Assembly (NCBI GenBank): GCA_900143635.1
Contig: FREY01000023.1
Span: forward strand, 1 to 32,136
Length of the DNA: 32,136 bases
Direction of reading: 5' to 3'
Origin: Rhodobacteraceae bacterium Alg231-04
GTDB taxonomy: Bacteria; Pseudomonadota; Alphaproteobacteria; Rhodobacterales; Rhodobacteraceae
The notes under the pieces are model-generated. The model saw only the letters and a program-made list of their open reading frames with translations. It was not told where the DNA came from and ran no database searches. Of this stretch, positions 7,501 to 15,647 are shown one piece after another (positions within the stretch are counted from its first letter, which is position 1; each line of letters opens with the position of its first letter). The position numbers were made by a program, and so were the translations under genes.

Positions 7501-7874
7501 GCCATCTCCCAGCCCAGGCCAGGGTAGCGAGTGCGCATCTCAGGACTGGCCTGAAATTCCCCGACCGCCACGATAACAGCCTTAGCACTAATGTCCTCTA
7601 ACTCCCCCTGTGACGCACCTTGACGCCGGTCACGGCATGACCATCGGTCAATATCTCGACGGCACGGGTGTCATAGCGGATCTCAACGCCGTTTTTGCGG
7701 GCGATCTTGGTATGGGCATCGACCAGCCCCCGCAGTGTAGCGCGCGTTGCCGCCGTTCTCGGCCTCTGGTGCGCGTTCCAGCATCTAAACACTGGCCCCT
7801 TTTTCGCATGCTGCGTGAGCCGCGCAGAAAGCCGCGTTTCCGGCACCAATAATGATCGTGTCCCAGGTGATCAT
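7500..7874 (-). pseudogene. decayed FAD-dependent oxidoreductase (tricarballylate dehydrogenase TcuA-like), sixth gene of the operon
   Basis: Read on the minus strand from an ATG at 7874, the product begins MITWDTIIIGAGNAAFCAAH, a Rossmann GxGxxx FAD-binding start. It then meets an in-frame TAG at 7785-7787, where a normal copy would read VLMLERAPEAENGGNARY. After NARYTAGA an internal segment of roughly 80 codons seems deleted near 7738. The frame then changes to GLVDAHTKIARKNGVEIRYD and changes again near 7610 to ELEDISAKAVIVAVGEFQA, ending at RTRYPGLGWEMA. These pieces match TcuA/fumarate-reductase-type flavoproteins. The ATG overlaps the upstream TPP-enzyme stop as ATGA, so it was once the operon's last gene. 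Confidence 0.8.
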
Positions 7875-9550
7875 TTTTGTGTCCCATCTTGCGGTGCCTT
7901 AAACAGGTCTTTGCGCAGCGTCATCAGCGCGCCGGGGTCGATCTTGGCCTGAATAACGGTGGTTTCATTTGAGGCAATGGCCTGCTGCAGCGCGGGCGTC
8001 ATTCCGCCGGGACCGTCGACCCAGATGCCTTTGCCACCGCATAGTTCTGCGAATTTATCGTACCTCGGGGATTGGATTTCTGCGCCCAGAAGTCGCCCGC
8101 CATAAAACTCCTGTTGATAGGCTTTTTCGGCCCCCCATGCTTCATTATCAAGCACCACAATAGTGATGGGGAGCTTGTGTGAAATCGCTGTTTGAATCTC
8201 GATCATCGTATAGCCAATGGCCCCATCACCCATAATCGCCACCACAGGGCGCTCGGGGGTCGCGGCTTTGGCTCCAACGGCTGCCGAGAGGCCAAATCCT
8301 ACGAGCCCGAAATCCAGCGGTGTGATCAGCGACAAGGGCGCATAGTGGGCCAGTCGGTCGGCGGCTTGCAGGCAGGTGTTGCCCGTATCCAGCGTTACGA
8401 TGGCGTCTTCGGGGAGTGCGTCACGCATTTCAGCCAGTGCGCGGCGGGGATGCATAGGCAGGGTGGCGATGGCTGCTTCCTCATCGCGTTCGTTCCAGAG
8501 GCTTTCCATGTCCGAGCGAAAGCTGTCGCGCCATGGATCACAATCTGGTCGGCTGCCCGCCGCAATCAGAGCCTCGGCAGTTAGCCGCGCGTCGCCTTGG
8601 GCGGCGATCTCGGCTGGGAAGTACCGCCCGACCGCAGAACCCTCGACATCGACATGTGCGATGCGTGTGTCCGCGCCTACATAGTCATGGCTGTGAAAGG
8701 TTGAATTGAAGCCCAGTCGCGCGCCGAGGACGACCATTACATCCGCCTCTTTCGTCAGGCGGCTGGCGACGCGGTTGCCGCGTGGCCCTGCCTGACCAGC
8801 AAACCAGGGGTGGCGGTGGCGCATCACGTCTGCATGGCCGGTTGAGGCGACGATGGGCACTTTCAGCGTCTCAGCCAGCGCCGTCAACGCATCGCGTCCT
8901 GCACCCCATTTGAACCCGCCTCCGGCAAAGATTACCGGGCGCTTGGCCTCTGCCAATAGCTTGGCAATCGCGGCAATGTCGTCAGGTGAGGCAGGCCCTG
9001 GACGGGCTATTTGCAACGGCTTAGGCGTGACTGCAGGGATGTCTGCGGAAAACAGATCGCGCGGTACATGTAGCACAACCGGCCCCCGGCGACCCGTATT
9101 GGCCAGCCGGATCGCGTCTTCAAGCATCGGTGCGAGCCGCGTCGGATCCGTGACCATGACCGAGCGCTTGCAGATCGGCGCAAAAAGAGCGACCTGGTCG
9201 ACCTCTTGAAAGGTGTCCTTGGCCTGATCAGCCCGCGTGATGGCGCCGGCAATCACCACCATGGGCGAGTAGGCAAGATGCGCTTCGGCCACGGCGGTGA
9301 CGATGTTCACCACCCCCGGCCCCGCCTGAGCGCCTAAGACAACCCCGGGTTTTCCTGTCATCCGCGCCCAAGCGTCTGCCATATGGCCCGCTGCGCGTTC
9401 ATCGCGCGCACCAACGTAGGCAAGGTCGCCGCCGTGATACATGGCGTCATAAAGCTCCAGCATCGAGCCACCCAAAAGGCCAAAAACGGTGTCGATTCCA
9501 TTGGCTTTCAGAACGCGATAGACGGCCTCACCGCCATTGATATTTGTCAT
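7871..9550 (-). CDS. thiamine-pyrophosphate enzyme, sulfoacetaldehyde acetyltransferase (Xsc)-like / acetolactate synthase superfamily
   Basis: This 559-residue TPP enzyme has all three domains: N-terminal pyrimidine-binding with catalytic E51 (GARDERAAGHMADA), a central domain, and a C-terminal pyrophosphate-binding motif from GDGA (441-444) to N469. Two stretches recall sulfoacetaldehyde acetyltransferase more than acetolactate synthase: TFQEVDQVALF (113-123) and EAWGAEKAYQQEFYGGRLLG (470-489). It is shorter than typical Xsc (about 600), so it may be a sister family with a different acceptor. An Xsc would convert sulfoacetaldehyde plus phosphate to acetyl phosphate and sulfite. It starts 3 nt after the upstream FAD/GcvT gene, with GAGGA as RBS. 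No pta or sulfite exporter gene is adjacent. Confidence 0.78.
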   Translation of the reverse strand: MTNINGGEAVYRVLKANGIDTVFGLLGGSMLELYDAMYHGGDLAYVGARDERAAGHMADAWARMTGKPGVVLGAQAGPGVVNIVTAVAEAHLAYSPMVVIAGAITRADQAKDTFQEVDQVALFAPICKRSVMVTDPTRLAPMLEDAIRLANTGRRGPVVLHVPRDLFSADIPAVTPKPLQIARPGPASPDDIAAIAKLLAEAKRPVIFAGGGFKWGAGRDALTALAETLKVPIVASTGHADVMRHRHPWFAGQAGPRGNRVASRLTKEADVMVVLGARLGFNSTFHSHDYVGADTRIAHVDVEGSAVGRYFPAEIAAQGDARLTAEALIAAGSRPDCDPWRDSFRSDMESLWNERDEEAAIATLPMHPRRALAEMRDALPEDAIVTLDTGNTCLQAADRLAHYAPLSLITPLDFGLVGFGLSAAVGAKAATPERPVVAIMGDGAIGYTMIEIQTAISHKLPITIVVLDNEAWGAEKAYQQEFYGGRLLGAEIQSPRYDKFAELCGGKGIWVDGPGGMTPALQQAIASNETTVIQAKIDPGALMTLRKDLFKAPQDGTQK

Positions 9551-9553
9551 GTC

Positions 9554-11965
9554 TCAGTCCTCAGATCTTGGACGTAGGTTATCGGGGTCAACAAGAGGGT
9601 CATTGTGGATAGTTACCGGATAAGCTGTATTCAGCAGTTGCACGCTGAGACCATCGCGGGGGGTTCCCTTTTTGACGAAAAGCCAGCCTAGGGATTTGCC
9701 GATGGTGTAGGCGTAGCCACCTGATGTGGTCAGGCCAACCGGCTGGTTGCTCAGCAGAACCGGCTCTCCGCCGTGGATGTCGATGCCGTCGGCGTGCAAT
9801 TCGGCGTAGAATAACTCCCATTCCGGCCCGCGCGCCATGAGGGCCGTTTTGCCGAGAAAGTCCCGATCCTTGGTGACGACAAATCGCTCAAGACCGACAT
9901 CAAACGGCCCGACGTCTGTGGTCAACTCACCACTGGCACGGTAGGCCTTTTCCATCCGCATCCCGTTGAACGCGTAAGAGCCGAGGTCGGTCAGGCCATG
10001 TTTTGCACCGACTTCGAACAATGCGTCATATACCTCGGCAATCCGCTCCAAGGGGGCGTGCAGTTCCCACCCAAGCTCACCGACAAAAGACACGCGCAAT
10101 GCGTAGCAGGGCACGCCCGCTACAATGATCTCTTGGCCGGATAGCCATGGGTAGGCGGCGTTGGACAAATCGGCATCCGTCAACTGAGACAGGATCCGGC
10201 GTGAAGCGGGACCAGACATGGCCAGCATCCCCCAATCCGCACTGCGATTTATCATGTGTACGTCTTCGCCTGGCTGGATATGGCTTTTCATCCAGTCAAA
10301 GTCAGGTGTGGCGCGCGCGATAGGAGAGCCGGTGAAATAGCGATCTTCCGCAATGCGCCAGATCGTGATCTCGGTCTCGAACCGGCCTTTTTCGGTCAGC
10401 AAATGGTTCAGACTGATGCGCCCATCCTTGCAGGGGATGCGGTTGGCGGACAGCCGATCAAGCAGCGCGCCCGCATCCTTGCCCGTGATCTCAAACTGGG
10501 CAAAGGCGCAAAGGTCGATGACGCCAGCGGCAGTGCGTGTGGCCTTCGCCTCGCGCTGCGCATTGTCGTGCCACGGCCGGTGGCCCCAGCCGATCTGTTC
10601 AGCTTCGCCGACTTCGCCAAAATAGCGCGGGCGTTCCCATCCGGCGATCTCACCAAAGACAGCGCCTTTGCCAGCGAGCCGGTCAAAAAGCGGGTGCCGG
10701 TTAAGGGGACGTAAGCTGTTAAATTGCTTGCCCGGACAGGGTGTATCGTGGCGGCGCATAAACTCGTCTTTGGTGCGTTCCACAATGAAACTGTCGCTGG
10801 CGAACTTGCCATAGCGGCGCGGATCAAAACCGCGCGTGTTGATGGCGGTTTCACCATGTACCATCCAATCAGCCAACACCTTGCCCGCACCGCCGCCCCA
10901 AGCGAGGCCAATGGAGGACCCGCAGGACAGCCAGACATTTGGCGCACCCGAAGGGCCCACCAGCATCCCGCCATCCGGTGTATGGGTGATCGCCCCGCGC
11001 ACCACGCGTTTGATGCCAAGCTCAGCCAAAATTGGCATTTTTTCCAAGGCGATCATCAGGAAGTCGCCAATGCTGTCGTAATCCGCTTCAAACAGCTCAT
11101 TCTCGGCGGCCCAAGGCGCGCCTTTGGGCATTTCCCAGACCGTTGGGCAGGCATGGCCCTCGTAGATGCCGATCAGACCTGATTTCTGTTCCTGCCGGAT
11201 ATAGCCGCCAAAGGCGTTATCGCGCATGACGGGCAGTTCCGGACGGTCTGCAAACTCGGGCACTGTGTCTGTGACCAGATAGTGATGCAGGCATGAAACG
11301 GAGGGGATTTTCAATCCGAACCATTCCCCCACTTGATTGGCGTAGGACCCAGCCGCAATGACCACATGTTCGGCCAGCACTTCGCCTTTGTCCGTGCGCA
11401 ATAGCCAACCATCACCCTTGCGGCTCGCACCCAGCACCTGATTATGGCGTTCAATCTTGGCCCCGCGTGCGCGGGTTGCGGCAGCAAGCGCCATGGTTAC
11501 GCTGGACGGGTCGATATGCCCGTCATTGAGGGTGTGAATTGCCGCTTTGACGTCATCGACCTTGTAGAAGGGATTTATGCGGGCGACCTCATCAGCGCCG
11601 ACCAGTTCCATCGGCAGATCGAGCAGCTTGCCCACCCCCATGATCGACTTCATCCAGTCGACCTCATCATCGGTTGTGGCAACACGCAAACCGCCCACCT
11701 CATGCCAGCCGATGCTTTGACCTGTTTCGGCCTCGACACGCTTGTAGGTCTCAATCGAAGTCTTGTTGATCCAGCCCATGACGCGAGACCCCACCGCATG
11801 AGCGATCTGGCCTGCCGCGTGCCATGTGGATCCGCTGGTCAGTTCAGCCTTTTCAAACAGGATCGTATCGGCCCAACCGTTTTCGGCCAGTTGGTATTGT
11901 GCCGCGACGCCCATGATACCGCCGCCGATGATGGCAACACGAGTGGAGCGAGTCGTGTCTGCCAT
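9554..11965 (-). CDS. FAD-dependent dimethylglycine/sarcosine dehydrogenase-like protein with GcvT domain (copy 2)
   Basis: This 803-residue DMGDH-type enzyme oxidatively removes N-methyl groups and passes the C1 unit to tetrahydrofolate. An FAD domain covers about 8-370, with the dinucleotide motif VAIIGGGIMG and SGSTWHAAG. H49 in the latter aligns with the histidine that carries covalent FAD in dimethylglycine dehydrogenase. An FAO_M-like linker follows at about 375-430, and a GcvT/aminomethyltransferase domain from about 430 to 790 (WERPRYFGE, FVGELGWELHAP, YAFNGMRMEKAYR). The ATG at 11965 overlaps the previous gene's stop (TGATG) and has AAAGGAGG in front, so the longer in-frame start at 11998 is rejected. 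It is paralogous to the upstream gene, which suggests two successive demethylations. Confidence 0.9.
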   Translation of the reverse strand: MADTTRSTRVAIIGGGIMGVAAQYQLAENGWADTILFEKAELTSGSTWHAAGQIAHAVGSRVMGWINKTSIETYKRVEAETGQSIGWHEVGGLRVATTDDEVDWMKSIMGVGKLLDLPMELVGADEVARINPFYKVDDVKAAIHTLNDGHIDPSSVTMALAAATRARGAKIERHNQVLGASRKGDGWLLRTDKGEVLAEHVVIAAGSYANQVGEWFGLKIPSVSCLHHYLVTDTVPEFADRPELPVMRDNAFGGYIRQEQKSGLIGIYEGHACPTVWEMPKGAPWAAENELFEADYDSIGDFLMIALEKMPILAELGIKRVVRGAITHTPDGGMLVGPSGAPNVWLSCGSSIGLAWGGGAGKVLADWMVHGETAINTRGFDPRRYGKFASDSFIVERTKDEFMRRHDTPCPGKQFNSLRPLNRHPLFDRLAGKGAVFGEIAGWERPRYFGEVGEAEQIGWGHRPWHDNAQREAKATRTAAGVIDLCAFAQFEITGKDAGALLDRLSANRIPCKDGRISLNHLLTEKGRFETEITIWRIAEDRYFTGSPIARATPDFDWMKSHIQPGEDVHMINRSADWGMLAMSGPASRRILSQLTDADLSNAAYPWLSGQEIIVAGVPCYALRVSFVGELGWELHAPLERIAEVYDALFEVGAKHGLTDLGSYAFNGMRMEKAYRASGELTTDVGPFDVGLERFVVTKDRDFLGKTALMARGPEWELFYAELHADGIDIHGGEPVLLSNQPVGLTTSGGYAYTIGKSLGWLFVKKGTPRDGLSVQLLNTAYPVTIHNDPLVDPDNLRPRSED

Positions 11966-14361
11966 CAGAACGCCTCCTTTGCGGGTTTGAGAGAGCATTT
12001 TGCGCCGAAACGGGAGCAGGCGATGTCGACCTCAAAGCCCGAAACGACCTCCTGCGTTGCCAGTTGCCTCAGCGGCGCATCGACCATCGCGAGTGCCACG
12101 GAGCGGCCGAACCGATAGCTCCATGCAGCTGAAGTGATCTGGCCCACGACTTTGCCACCAAAATAGATCGGCTCATCATGGACCGGGATGGCCTCAGGGT
12201 CGTCAAAGAGCAGCGAAACGACCTGCCTTGTTGCCACGTGGCTTTCCAGAGCCTCCTCGCCAACAAAAGCCGAACCGGCGGCGCAAAATGCCCCCAGACC
12301 AGCTTCCTGCGGTGTCGTTCCTGGGGTCAATTCGTGCCCAAAGGCACGGAACCCACTTTCGATCCTGAGCGACCCGCTGGCGTAAAGGCCGGCGTGGCTG
12401 GCCCCGGCTGCAACCAGCGCCTCATGGGCTGCCATAGCCATATCGGCGGGGATGTAGAGCTCATATCCCTCTTCTCCGGTGAAGCTTAACCGACCTACCC
12501 ACCCACGGGCCAACCCGATCTCAATCGGAGCAAAGTGAAAGCGTTTCAAGTCAGGCACGGGAGTGTTGGACGTGGCCTGTAAAAGCGCGCGTGCTTGCGC
12601 GCCGGCCAACCCAAGGATCGCATAGCTGCTGGTCACATCGGTGAACTCCACGCGGAAATCGCTCTTGGTTTCACGCATCCGTTTCAGGTCGCGCACGACC
12701 TCGCCCGCGCCAACAATCATCAGATAGGTCTCTGGCCCGTGGCGCTGGACGGTCAGGTCGCTTTCGATCCCGCCGCGCGCGTTCAGTATCTGAGTATAGG
12801 CGATGCGCCCCTCGGCAATATCCATCTGCGCGCTGCACAGGTGGTTGAGAAAGGCGCAGGCATCTGGGCCTTGCACCATGATCTTGCCAAAAGCGGATTG
12901 ATCAAGGATGGCCGCGCCATTGCGGCAGCTATCAACCTCTTGCGCCACCTGATCGCGCCAGGCGGGTGCGCCGAAAGTCAGCGGCAGATGCGCGGCATTG
13001 CCACCGAAATGTACCGCACGTTCCCAGCCACTGCGCGCCTCGAACCGTGCACCAGCAGCAACCAGCCCCGCGTGGATCGGCGAGCGGCGCTGCCCCCGTG
13101 CAGTATCCATTGACCGGCCCAGATAGGGGTTATCGTAATGGCGGCCCAGCACCTCGGGGATCCGTGCCTCCAGCGCGCCCAACACGTTCATCTCGGGGCT
13201 GAAGCGGCGCAAATCCGCCTCGTTTAGGTCCATGGTGGGTTCGCCTGCGATGACCCATTCGGCCATTGCGCGCCCCGCGCCGCCCGCAAGCGCGATGCCG
13301 GTAGAGTTCATCCCGCCCATCAGAAACAACCCCGGAACCTCGGGGCTTTCACCCATCATAAATTGGCTGTCCAAAGTGAAGCTTTCCGGGCCGTTGAGCA
13401 GCATCCGCACCTCGGCCTTTTCCAACGCAGGGATACGGCGCAGCGCGTTTTCCATCATCGGCATGAAGTGGTCCCAGTCCTCATCCAGCAGGTCGAACGA
13501 GAAATCGGCGGGCAGATCTTTGGTGGAAATCCCCTTGGCATGGGGCTCGAACGAGCCGACCAGTAGCCCTTCCACATCGTCGCGGGCATAAAGATAGGCG
13601 TCCTGATCATTCAGCGTCGGCAGATGGGCCCCTTTTCCAAGGGCCTGTACCTCTGCCAGTGGTTTGGTCAGGATGTAGAAGTGTTCGCAGGCATAAAGCG
13701 GCATATGCGCACCCGCCATGGCGGCCACCTCGCGGGACCATAGTCCAGAGGCGATCACCACCTCCTCAGCTTCGATCACGTGATCGCCGATTTCTACCCC
13801 CGAGATGCGGCCAGCTTTTTTCTGCAAGCCAGTCACAGCTGTGTCCTCGAAGATGCGAACACCGCACGCGCGCGCGCCTTTGGACAGGGCCAGTGCCACA
13901 TCCGAAGGGTTCACGCGCCCGTCAGCAGGCGACCAAACTGCACCGATCACATCATCGACTTCAATCAGCGGCCAAAGCTCCTTGGCGCGGGCGGCATCGA
14001 CGACCTCGGCCTCCAATCCGAAGGCCCGGCCCAGCGAAACCTGGCGCTTTATGTTGGTCAGCCGGTCCTCATTGGTGGCCAGCGTCAGCGATCCAGTCTG
14101 CGTCCAGCCTGTGGCCTGACCGGTCTCGATCTCCAACTCGCCATAAAGGTCGATCGAGTAGTTGATCAGCTTGGTCAGCGTGGCCGATGGGCGCAACCGC
14201 CGTACAAGACCGGCAGCATGCCACGTGGTGCCAGAGGTCAGCTTTGAGCGTTCCAGCACGACGATGTCCTGCCGTCCTTCGCGCGCCAAGTGGTAGGCGA
14301 TTGAGCAGCCAATGACGCCGCCGCCTATGACAATTGTACGCGCATGGGTGGGCAGCGTCAT
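11965..14361 (-). CDS. FAD-dependent dimethylglycine/sarcosine dehydrogenase-like protein with GcvT domain (copy 1)
   Basis: This 798-residue protein has the same architecture as its downstream neighbour. IVIGGGVIGCSIAYHLA (10-26) binds FAD. SGTTWHAAG follows, with H48 in the covalent-flavin position. A C-terminal GcvT half begins around residue 435 (GWERAVHFG) and includes SFTGEEGYELYIP, the usual folate-domain signature. The ATG overlaps the aminotransferase stop as ATGA. The two copies clearly differ in sequence (for example GLVRRLRPSATL versus GQIAHAVGSRVM after the flavin histidine), so this is an old duplication, probably with different substrates such as dimethyl and monomethyl amines. 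Cytoplasmic; reduced flavin would pass electrons to an acceptor not encoded here. Confidence 0.9.
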   Translation of the reverse strand: MTLPTHARTIVIGGGVIGCSIAYHLAREGRQDIVVLERSKLTSGTTWHAAGLVRRLRPSATLTKLINYSIDLYGELEIETGQATGWTQTGSLTLATNEDRLTNIKRQVSLGRAFGLEAEVVDAARAKELWPLIEVDDVIGAVWSPADGRVNPSDVALALSKGARACGVRIFEDTAVTGLQKKAGRISGVEIGDHVIEAEEVVIASGLWSREVAAMAGAHMPLYACEHFYILTKPLAEVQALGKGAHLPTLNDQDAYLYARDDVEGLLVGSFEPHAKGISTKDLPADFSFDLLDEDWDHFMPMMENALRRIPALEKAEVRMLLNGPESFTLDSQFMMGESPEVPGLFLMGGMNSTGIALAGGAGRAMAEWVIAGEPTMDLNEADLRRFSPEMNVLGALEARIPEVLGRHYDNPYLGRSMDTARGQRRSPIHAGLVAAGARFEARSGWERAVHFGGNAAHLPLTFGAPAWRDQVAQEVDSCRNGAAILDQSAFGKIMVQGPDACAFLNHLCSAQMDIAEGRIAYTQILNARGGIESDLTVQRHGPETYLMIVGAGEVVRDLKRMRETKSDFRVEFTDVTSSYAILGLAGAQARALLQATSNTPVPDLKRFHFAPIEIGLARGWVGRLSFTGEEGYELYIPADMAMAAHEALVAAGASHAGLYASGSLRIESGFRAFGHELTPGTTPQEAGLGAFCAAGSAFVGEEALESHVATRQVVSLLFDDPEAIPVHDEPIYFGGKVVGQITSAAWSYRFGRSVALAMVDAPLRQLATQEVVSGFEVDIACSRFGAKCSLKPAKEAF

Positions 14362-15647
14362 GGCAGCACCTCATTGTGGATCATGTCGGTTAGGGTGGCG
14401 TGAAATGCCTCCAACGCTTCGTCAATTATCGCGGGCGTATGGGCTGCCGAGGTCAGGCCGGAGGTATAGGCCATCATGTCAACACCCCGCGCCAACATGC
14501 CATCGCGATAAGCCTTAACGCAGGGTTTGGGCAGCCCGCGTATCTCTGCAGGCGTTAGCCCCTCAACGCTGTTTTGGCCAAAGAACACATGGAAGATAGA
14601 GCTGTCGCCGTAAGCAAGGCCCCTCACCCCCAGATCGTTCATGACGGCATTCATACCGTCCCGCATCCGCGCGGCCATGGCGTCGGCCTGCGCCTGCGCC
14701 TTTCCACTGGCCAGAAGCGGCATAGCTGCACAGGCGGCCGCCGCGACCAGAGGAGAGGCATTAAACGTGCCCTTGTGGCTGACTGCCGGAGAGATGCCGT
14801 TACGCACCGTGGCATTGTTCATCAGTTCCATGATCTCGGCGCGACCGCAGACCGCCCCGCCGGGCAAGCCGCCAGTGACAATCTTGGCAAGCGTCGTGAG
14901 GTCCGGCACGATTCCGTCCCGCGCTTGCCGCCCGCCGGGCGACCAACGAAAGCCCGTAATGATCTCGTCAAAGATCAGCACTGTTCCGGCGGCACGCGCG
15001 ACATCGTGCAGCGCTTTCAATGTCTCGACGGACATCGGCACACAGCCATAATTCGCGCCCGAGGCCTCTATGATGACGGTGCCGATGCGATCGTCCTGCA
15101 AGGCAAGCGCCATTGCCTCGGGGGTTGCGGGGCAGACATGTATCAGGTAGTTGATCGCATCGGGAATGCCCAGTGATGCCGCCTGGGTGCTGCCGGGTTT
15201 GGTGCCCTTCAGCGCATGGTCATGCCAACCGTGATAATGGCCATCCACACGCAGAACATGGTCCTTGCCCGAATGGGCGCGACCAAGGCGAAGCGCCAGC
15301 ATCGTCGCCTCACTGCCCGAAGCTGTAAAGCGCGTACGTTCAGCGCTTGGATAGAGCCGGTTGACCCATTCCGCCCATTCGATCTCGGCCTCGTGGCTAT
15401 CGGCCGTGAAAATCGCCGACTCTGCCTGTTTCCGGATCGCTTCGACGACAACCGGATGACCATGTCCCAGCATCTGGCTGGCGCTGCCCATCTTGAAGTC
15501 GATGTAACACCGCCCCTCGACGTCCCATTTCTTGGCGCCCTTGGCCCGTTCTATAAATACTGGATACGGATCGCGATACCGCAGCTCATGGCTGACACCG
15601 CCGGGCAGCGCAGCGCGGGCCCGCTGACTGAGATTATGGTTGGTCAT
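14358..15647 (-). CDS. class III PLP aminotransferase, glutamate-1-semialdehyde aminomutase-like
   Basis: This 429-residue fold-type I PLP enzyme has the PLP lysine K255 in TTLAKIVTGGLPGGAV. DEIITGFR (227-234) holds the aspartate that contacts the pyridine nitrogen, and TASGSEATMLALRLGRA (108-124) binds phosphate. The N-terminal YPVFIERAKGAKKWDVEG is typical of HemL-like members. It sits in a catabolic operon, not with haem genes, so haem synthesis is unlikely. It could transaminate the fully demethylated amine (class III includes taurine:pyruvate aminotransferase) or shift its amino group. It overlaps both neighbours by 4 nt (ATGA at 15644-15647 and 14358-14361), implying translational coupling. 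Confidence 0.87.
   Translation of the reverse strand: MTNHNLSQRARAALPGGVSHELRYRDPYPVFIERAKGAKKWDVEGRCYIDFKMGSASQMLGHGHPVVVEAIRKQAESAIFTADSHEAEIEWAEWVNRLYPSAERTRFTASGSEATMLALRLGRAHSGKDHVLRVDGHYHGWHDHALKGTKPGSTQAASLGIPDAINYLIHVCPATPEAMALALQDDRIGTVIIEASGANYGCVPMSVETLKALHDVARAAGTVLIFDEIITGFRWSPGGRQARDGIVPDLTTLAKIVTGGLPGGAVCGRAEIMELMNNATVRNGISPAVSHKGTFNASPLVAAAACAAMPLLASGKAQAQADAMAARMRDGMNAVMNDLGVRGLAYGDSSIFHVFFGQNSVEGLTPAEIRGLPKPCVKAYRDGMLARGVDMMAYTSGLTSAAHTPAIIDEALEAFHATLTDMIHNEVLP

Noticed and set aside
7871-9550. Assignment as acetolactate synthase large subunit (ilvB)
   Set aside because: There is no small subunit or branched-chain gene nearby, and the WGAEK and FQEVDQ segments are closer to Xsc. 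The substrate is left open.
11965-11998. Longer start for the second FAD/GcvT gene (MLSQTRKGGVL extension)
   Set aside because: AAAGGAGG lies between the two starts and the shorter start forms a TGATG overlap with the preceding gene, so 11965 is the better start.
14358-15647. Assignment as hemL (haem biosynthesis)
   Set aside because: The PLP enzyme is HemL-like, but it is translationally coupled within a catabolic demethylation operon, so a haem role is unlikely.
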